Assembly: GCA_947624465.1 (NCBI GenBank)
Contig: CANQKJ010000078.1
Location: 1 to 8,977 of the forward strand
DNA from: an uncultured Oscillospiraceae bacterium
Lineage (GTDB): Bacteria; Bacillota; Clostridia; Oscillospirales; Oscillospiraceae
Direction: 5' to 3'
DNA: 8,977 nucleotides
Positions 5,422-8,977 of this stretch are shown here, piece by piece (the first letter of the stretch is position 1; each line of letters begins with the position of its first letter). The position numbers and the translations under genes were made by a program. The notes beneath the pieces were generated by a model, which had not been told where the DNA came from, made no database searches, and saw nothing but the letters and a program-made list of their open reading frames with translations.

Positions 5422-6177
5422 ATGAGTGAGAAGAAAACCGTGATCGTGGCCGACGCCGCGGAGGAGCTGCGCCGGATGTACGCCGAGGTGATGGAGCAGA
5501 CCGGAGAGCTGACCGTTGTGGGCCAGACCGGCAGCGGAGACGAGCTGCTGGAGCTGATCCACACCCACCGGCCCGACGTGGTGGTAATGGACACGCTGCT
5601 GTCCGGCTCAGACGGGATCGAGGTGCTGGAACAGCTGGGGGACGACCGGCCCCAGGTGCTGATCACCTCCGCCTTTGCCGACTCCCGGCTGGCCGGGGAG
5701 CTGGCCGCCCTGGGGGCGGACTACTGTATGCTGAAGCCCTGCAAGCCCCAGAAGGTGGCCGACCGGGCGCTCAAGCTGGCCTCCAACACCCTGTCCGGCG
5801 CCGAGGAGGACCCCGCCATCGCCCTGGAGCGGCGGATCACCGCCATCATCCACGAGATCGGTGTGCCAGCCCATATCAAGGGCTACCAGTACCTGCGGGA
5901 GGCCATCAGCCTCACCGTGGCGGACATGGAGGTCATCAACGCGGTGACCAAGGTCCTCTACCCCGCCGTGGCCAAGAAGTTCAACACCACCGCCAGCCGG
6001 GTGGAGCGGGCCATCCGCCACGCCATCGAGGTGGCCTGGGACCGGGGCGACCTGGAGACCCTGCAAAAGTATTTCGGCTACACCGTCTCCAACGCCAAGG
6101 GCAAGCCCACCAACTCGGAATTCATCGCCATGATCGCCGACCGCATCTCCCTGGAGATGAACAAGCGGCGGGGATGA
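5422..6177 (+). CDS. spo0A: Spo0A, sporulation master response regulator
   Basis: A 251-residue protein (B. subtilis: 267) that, once phosphorylated, binds 0A boxes and starts sporulation. The receiver domain (about 5-120) has the phospho-acceptor D57 in VVVMDTLL, S83 in LITSAF and K105 in LKPC. A short linker follows. The DNA-binding domain (about 135-250) is almost identical to that of B. subtilis: [19 protein letters not shown], the recognition segment [20 protein letters not shown] and [12 protein letters not shown]. The acidic pocket is unusual: D11 is followed by A12, where B. subtilis and most receivers have two acidic residues, and the usual MP after the phospho-Asp is LS (DTLLSG). 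Start: ATG at 5422, after GGAAAGG (5404-5410) with an 11-nt spacer. An in-frame ATG at 5332 lies in the promoter. It has its own promoter with 0A boxes and ends in a strong terminator. Confidence 0.97.
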   Translation: MSEKKTVIVADAAEELRRMYAEVMEQTGELTVVGQTGSGDELLELIHTHRPDVVVMDTLLSGSDGIEVLEQLGDDRPQVLITSAFADSRLAGELAALGADYCMLKPCKPQKVADRALKLASNTLSGAEEDPAIALERRITAIIHEIGVPAHIKGYQYLREAISLTVADMEVINAVTKVLYPAVAKKFNTTASRVERAIRHAIEVAWDRGDLETLQKYFGYTVSNAKGKPTNSEFIAMIADRISLEMNKRRG

Positions 6178-6194
6178 CAATTAAACAGGCGCAG

Positions 6195-6226
6195 CAAAGG
6201 GGCCGGCTTTCGCCGGCCCCTCTTTT
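6195..6226 (+). terminator. Intrinsic terminator after spo0A, bidirectional
   Basis: Stem GGGGCCGGC (6199-6207) and GCCGGCCCC (6212-6220) with a TTTC loop, followed by TCTTTT. The AAA before the stem gives a TTT after it on the minus strand, so it can also stop the convergent nicotinate phosphoribosyltransferase transcript, which ends at 6242. Confidence 0.9.
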
Positions 6227-6241
6227 ACGTGTATTTTCGAT

Positions 6242-7672
6242 TCAATGCTTCGCGCCCAGCAGCTGCTCCCGCACGTCCCACAGCTTTTGGGACAGGTCCA
6301 CGTAGTAGTTGTGTGGATTCTCGAACCGCTTGACCTCGTCCCACAGGCTGTCCACCTCGGCGGCGCAGCGGGCCCGGATGGACTCGATGTCGGGCAGGTC
6401 ATAGACCAGCTTCCCGCCCTGGAACACGGGCACCTGCAAGGGCCGGGCGGTGTAGTCTGTAAAGGTTTTCCGCTTCCAGGTGGCCTCCGGGTCGAACAGC
6501 TCCAGGGGCTGGGTGAAGTCGGGCTCCTCGTCGAACACGGTGACGTAGTCGGCCATGGCCTTCCCGGTGGCGTTGGAGAACAGCCGATAGGTCTTTTTGA
6601 AGTGGGGCCAGGTGACCTTGGCGGCGTTCTCGCTGATCTTGATCTTGGGGATGACGGTGCCGTCCCGCTCCTCGATGGCGGCCAGCTTGTAGACCCCGCC
6701 GAACACCGGCTCGCTCTTGGAGGTGATGAGCCGCTCGCCCACGCCGAAGCCGTCAATCTTGGCGCCCTGGGTCAGCAGGTCCCGGATGATATACTCGTCC
6801 AGGGAGTTGGAGGCAATGATCCTGATGCCGGGCAGACCGGCGTCGTCCAGCATCTTCCGGGCCCTGACGGACAGATAAGTCAGGTCCCCGGAGTCGATGC
6901 GGATACCGCCGGAGGTGATGCCCAGCTCCTGGAACACCCGGATGGCGTTGGGCACGCCGGACTTCAGCACGTTGTAGGTGTCCACCAGCAGGGTGGCCGC
7001 GTGGGGGTAGGTCTTGCAGTAGGTCTTGAAGGCGGTGTACTCGTTGGGGAACATCTGCACCCAGGAGTGGGCCATGGTCCCCGTGGCGGGAGTGCCGTAC
7101 ATGGCGTCGGCCATGGCGCAGGCGGTGCCGGCGGCCCCGGCGATGTAGGCCGCTCTGGCCCCCAGCAGGGCGCCGGAGGCCCCCTGGGCACGGCGGGAGC
7201 CAAACTCGGACACGGCGCGGCCATCCGCCGCCCGGACGATGCGGTTGGCCTTGGTAGCGATGAGGGACTGGTGGTTCAGGGCCAGCAGCAGATAGGTCTC
7301 GATGAGCTGGGCCTGGATGGCCGGCGCCCGGACGGTGAGCATGGGCTCACGGGGAAAAACAGGGGTGCCCTCGGGCACGGCCCAGATATCCCCTGTAAAG
7401 TGGAAGTCCTTTAAGTAGTCCAGGAAGCCCTCGCTGAAGCAGCCCTTGGAGCGGAGATAGGCGATGTCCTCCCCGTCGAACCGGAGATCCTGGATGTACT
7501 GCACCGCCTGCTCCAGTCCGGCGGCGATGGCGAAGCCGCCCCCGTCGGGCACGCTGCGGTAGAACAGGTCGAAGTAGCAGATGCAGTCCTGCATACCGTT
7601 CTCAAAATAGCCGTTGCCCATGGTCAGTTCATAGAAGTCGGCCAGGAGGGTGTAGTTGACGTCGTGCTTCAT
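6242..7672 (-). CDS. pncB: Nicotinate phosphoribosyltransferase
   Basis: It joins nicotinate and PRPP to give nicotinate mononucleotide, using ATP, in the Preiss-Handler route of NAD salvage; cytoplasmic. The 476-residue length fits the bacterial and Firmicute type. Visible signatures: the N-terminal LLADFYELTMGNGYF typical of the family, SEFGSRRAQG (about 155-164), MYGTPATGTMAHSW with the phosphorylated histidine H202, LLVDTYNVLKSG (228-239), GIRIDSGDL (257-264) with the phosphate and ribose-binding residues, IIASNSLDEY (285-294) and GFGVGERLIT (308-317). The ATG at 7672 follows AAAGGGGG with a 9-nt spacer. A near-consensus sigma-A promoter lies just upstream, so it is probably constitutive and monocistronic. 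It converges on spo0A through a shared terminator. No neighbouring NAD gene is in the window. Confidence 0.95.
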   Translation of the reverse strand: MKHDVNYTLLADFYELTMGNGYFENGMQDCICYFDLFYRSVPDGGGFAIAAGLEQAVQYIQDLRFDGEDIAYLRSKGCFSEGFLDYLKDFHFTGDIWAVPEGTPVFPREPMLTVRAPAIQAQLIETYLLLALNHQSLIATKANRIVRAADGRAVSEFGSRRAQGASGALLGARAAYIAGAAGTACAMADAMYGTPATGTMAHSWVQMFPNEYTAFKTYCKTYPHAATLLVDTYNVLKSGVPNAIRVFQELGITSGGIRIDSGDLTYLSVRARKMLDDAGLPGIRIIASNSLDEYIIRDLLTQGAKIDGFGVGERLITSKSEPVFGGVYKLAAIEERDGTVIPKIKISENAAKVTWPHFKKTYRLFSNATGKAMADYVTVFDEEPDFTQPLELFDPEATWKRKTFTDYTARPLQVPVFQGGKLVYDLPDIESIRARCAAEVDSLWDEVKRFENPHNYYVDLSQKLWDVREQLLGAKH

Positions 7673-7704
7673 GGCGCGATGCCCCCTTTTGTCTGTTTTG
7701 GGAT

Positions 7705-7733
7705 ATTATAAGCCTTTACAGCGGTAAAATCAA
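7705..7733 (-). promoter_or_regulatory. Sigma-A promoter of pncB
   Basis: On the minus strand, TTGATT (7733-7728), a 17-bp spacer and a perfect TATAAT (7710-7705). The -10 is about 32 nt upstream of the ATG at 7672. It is the best sigma-A match in the window and fits entirely in the 79-bp gap after the rubrerythrin gene. Confidence 0.85.
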
Positions 7734-7745
7734 GGGTGATGTAGA

Positions 7746-7761
7746 GGCGGGTCACCCCGCC
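7746..7761 (-). terminator. Short hairpin over the rubrerythrin stop codon, weak terminator candidate
   Basis: GGCGGG (7746-7751) and CCCGCC (7756-7761) pair around a four-base loop that contains the stop codon. No U-tract follows on the minus strand, and the pncB -35 lies 13 bp further on, so read-through into pncB is possible. An adjacent perfect 12-bp palindrome, GCCGTATACGGC (7759-7770), lies in the last codons. Confidence 0.35.
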
Positions 7762-8381
7762 GTATACGGCGCCAGTTCCAGCCGCACAAAGAAGCCCTGG
7801 GGATGCCGGCACACCAGACACACCTGGGGGGCCGCCGCGGCGTGGACAATCTCGCCGCAGTTGAGGCAGATCCACGCCCGCTCGCCCTGCTCCGCGAACA
7901 GCTTCCCCTGCTCCAGCAGGTCGGCGAACAGGCCGAACCGCTCCCCGTGGGTCTTTTCGATCTCCGCGATCAGCTCGAACTGGTGGCCGATCAGGTCGAA
8001 GCCCTCCTCCCTGGCGGCGATGGCGAAACCGGCATAGTCCGCCCGCCACTCCTGGTACTCGTTGTGCTGGGCCGCCCGGAGGCAGGTCAGGGCGCTGTCC
8101 CGCACGTCCACCGGATAGGTGCCCTCCACCTTGATGGTCTGGCCCGCGCAGCTCTCCAGCAGATCCAGGAACACCCTGGCGTGGGCCCGCTCCTGGTCGG
8201 CGGTGAACTCAAAGACCCGGGCGATCACCTCCAGCTGCTCCTTCCGCGCCACCGAGGCGGCGAAGGTGTAGCGGTTCCGGGCCTGGCTCTCCCCGGCGAA
8301 GGCCCGCATCAGGTTCTCCCGGGTGCGGCTGGACATAAAATCCACATTCCCTTTGGTGTAATTTTCGTAAGGACTGCTCAT
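7752..8381 (-). CDS. Rubrerythrin
   Basis: The 209-residue protein has a ferritin-like di-iron four-helix domain (about 20-160) and a C-terminal rubredoxin domain. Di-iron ligands: E31 in AGESQARNRY, E64 and H67 in ADQERAH, E108 in HNEY, and E142 and H145 in IEKTHGERF. The rubredoxin iron site is C172-x2-C175 and C188-x2-C191, in WICLNCG and CLVCRHPQG, the latter close to the usual CPVCKHPQ. By family knowledge it reduces hydrogen peroxide in anaerobes with electrons from NADH-linked rubredoxin pathways; cytoplasmic. The ATG at 8381 follows GGGAGGT at a 6-nt spacer. An upstream in-frame ATG at 8519 would overlap dpaA and is rejected. The gene is divergent from dpaA with a 136-bp shared upstream region. 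The minus strand there has CATACT (8415-8410) as a -10, but its -35 (CGCAAA) is poor for sigma-A. Confidence 0.95.
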   Translation of the reverse strand: MSSPYENYTKGNVDFMSSRTRENLMRAFAGESQARNRYTFAASVARKEQLEVIARVFEFTADQERAHARVFLDLLESCAGQTIKVEGTYPVDVRDSALTCLRAAQHNEYQEWRADYAGFAIAAREEGFDLIGHQFELIAEIEKTHGERFGLFADLLEQGKLFAEQGERAWICLNCGEIVHAAAAPQVCLVCRHPQGFFVRLELAPYTAG

Positions 8382-8409
8382 GTGTGTACCTCCCACTGTT
8401 GATGGGGTC

Positions 8410-8437
8410 AGTATGCCCGGTTTTGGGAAAAGTTTGC
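8410..8437 (-). promoter_or_regulatory. Weak candidate promoter of the rubrerythrin gene
   Basis: Minus strand: GCAAA (8437-8433), 17 bp, CATACTG (8415-8409). CATACT is a fair sigma-A -10, but the -35 is poor. GCAAA/CATACTG also loosely resembles the forespore sigma-G pattern. The sequence alone does not decide between them. Confidence 0.35.
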
Positions 8438-8450
8438 GGGGCTGTCCGCT

Positions 8451-8479
8451 CACTCTCGCCCGCTCCCCGGAATACACTG
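8451..8479 (+). promoter_or_regulatory. Weak candidate mother-cell (sigma-K-like) promoter of dpaA
   Basis: CACT (8451-8454), 16 bp, AATACACTG (8471-8479), a partial match to the sigma-K pattern mACm-N16-CATAnnnTA. B. subtilis spoVFA is a sigma-K target, so such a promoter is expected here. The match is imperfect at the first and last -10 positions. Confidence 0.35.
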
Positions 8480-8517
8480 GTGCGATGGCAGTTATCGTTT
8501 GAAGGGAGGATCCTGAC

Positions 8518-8977
8518 ATGGCGAAAAATATCTGGGTGGTGGGGGGCGATCCACGGCAGGCGGCCCTGGCCCGGCTGCTGGCCGACGACGGCCACGGGGT
8601 ACATACCTATGCCCTGGAGCTTGCCGAGGGCGTCAGGTGCGAGCCGTCCATGGCCGGGGCGGACCGGGCGGACTGCGTGGTGCTGCCCCTGCCCTCTCTG
8701 GGGCCGGAGGGCGCCCTCAACGCGCCCCTCTCCGGCAGGTCCCACCCGCTGGAGGAGGTATTGGACCCCCTGCGCCCCGGCCAGTTGGTGTGCGCGGGGA
8801 TGGTCACGGCGCCCCTGCGGGCCATGGCGGAGGAACGGGGCCTGGCGCTGGCGGACTACTTCGCCCGTGAGGAGCTGGCGGTGCTCAACGCCATCCCCAC
8901 CGCCGAGGGAGCCATCCAGCTGGCCATGGAGGAACTGCCTGTCACCCTCCACGCGTCGCGGGTGCTGGTGGTGGGCT
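8518..8977 (+). CDS. dpaA: Dipicolinate synthase subunit A (SpoVFA), 5' part, truncated by the window edge
   Basis: With subunit B (spoVFB/dpaB, which would lie beyond the edge), it makes dipicolinic acid from the lysine pathway in the mother cell for spore core dehydration and heat resistance. The first 153 residues are present (about half the B. subtilis protein). It opens MAKNIWVVGGDPRQAALARL, matching the IAVIGGDARQ start of SpoVFA. The diagnostic segment LAVLNAIPTAEGAIQLAMEE (120-139, with N124, P127, E130 and G131) corresponds to IYNSIPTVEGTIMLAI in B. subtilis. HASRVLVVG (145-153) begins the second, NAD(P)-binding Rossmann fold, cut after its first glycine. ATG at 8518 with GAAGGGAGGA upstream at about 8 nt. 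Divergent from the rubrerythrin gene. Confidence 0.93.
   Translation, partial: MAKNIWVVGGDPRQAALARLLADDGHGVHTYALELAEGVRCEPSMAGADRADCVVLPLPSLGPEGALNAPLSGRSHPLEEVLDPLRPGQLVCAGMVTAPLRAMAEERGLALADYFAREELAVLNAIPTAEGAIQLAMEELPVTLHASRVLVVG

Noticed and set aside
6245..7414. 389-codon open frame on the plus strand
   Set aside because: Antisense to pncB, Gly/His/Val-rich shadow, no ribosome binding site.
1..8977. CRISPR array, tRNA, rRNA, prophage or insertion sequence
   Set aside because: No regularly spaced direct repeats, cloverleaf, rRNA-like stretch, integrase or transposase signature was seen on either strand.

Overview
The window looks like chromosomal DNA of a high-GC, endospore-forming, anaerobic Firmicute, most plausibly an Oscillospiraceae relative of Flavonifractor, Lawsonibacter, Pseudoflavonifractor or Oscillibacter. 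The reasons are spo0A, spoIVB and dpaA on a GC-rich background, strong GGAGG-type ribosome binding sites, sigma-A promoters and a rubrerythrin. The genus is inferred from style and gene content. I see no phage, IS, tRNA, rRNA or CRISPR.

Layout, left to right. (1) The 3' part of a DUF1287 (YijF-type) gene (+) converges on an IscR-like Rrf2 regulator (-), with a hairpin between them. (2) A back-to-back promoter region separates the Rrf2 gene from a DEAD-box RNA helicase (+). A hairpin-rich gap of about 110 bp and a YmdB-type metallophosphoesterase (+) follow. (3) A 50-nt imperfect inverted repeat buries the Shine-Dalgarno of a 38-codon ORF (+). That ORF converges, through a 16-bp-stem hairpin, on a DUF6512-type membrane protein (-). 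(4) A 359-bp non-coding leader full of small palindromes precedes spoIVB (+, TTG start). spo0A (+) follows, with its own sigma-A promoter and an inverted pair of consensus 0A boxes upstream, and ends in an intrinsic terminator. (5) On the minus strand lie a nicotinate phosphoribosyltransferase with a near-consensus promoter and a rubrerythrin. The rubrerythrin is divergent from dpaA (+), which runs off the right edge.

Three genes belong to one developmental programme at different stages: Spo0A (entry into sporulation), SpoIVB (forespore protease that triggers sigma-K activation) and DpaA (dipicolinate synthesis, normally under sigma-K). The spoIVB-spo0A pair is a classic synteny. The other genes are housekeeping or stress functions: RNA remodelling, cyclic-nucleotide or RNA phosphodiesterase, NAD salvage, peroxide detoxification and Fe-S-responsive regulation.

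I found no whole new multi-gene system. The observations most worth following are the SD-burying hairpin with its tiny ORF, the Spo0A receiver with a missing acidic-pocket residue, the palindromic 0A-box pair at spo0A, and the nested repeats between the Rrf2 and helicase promoters.
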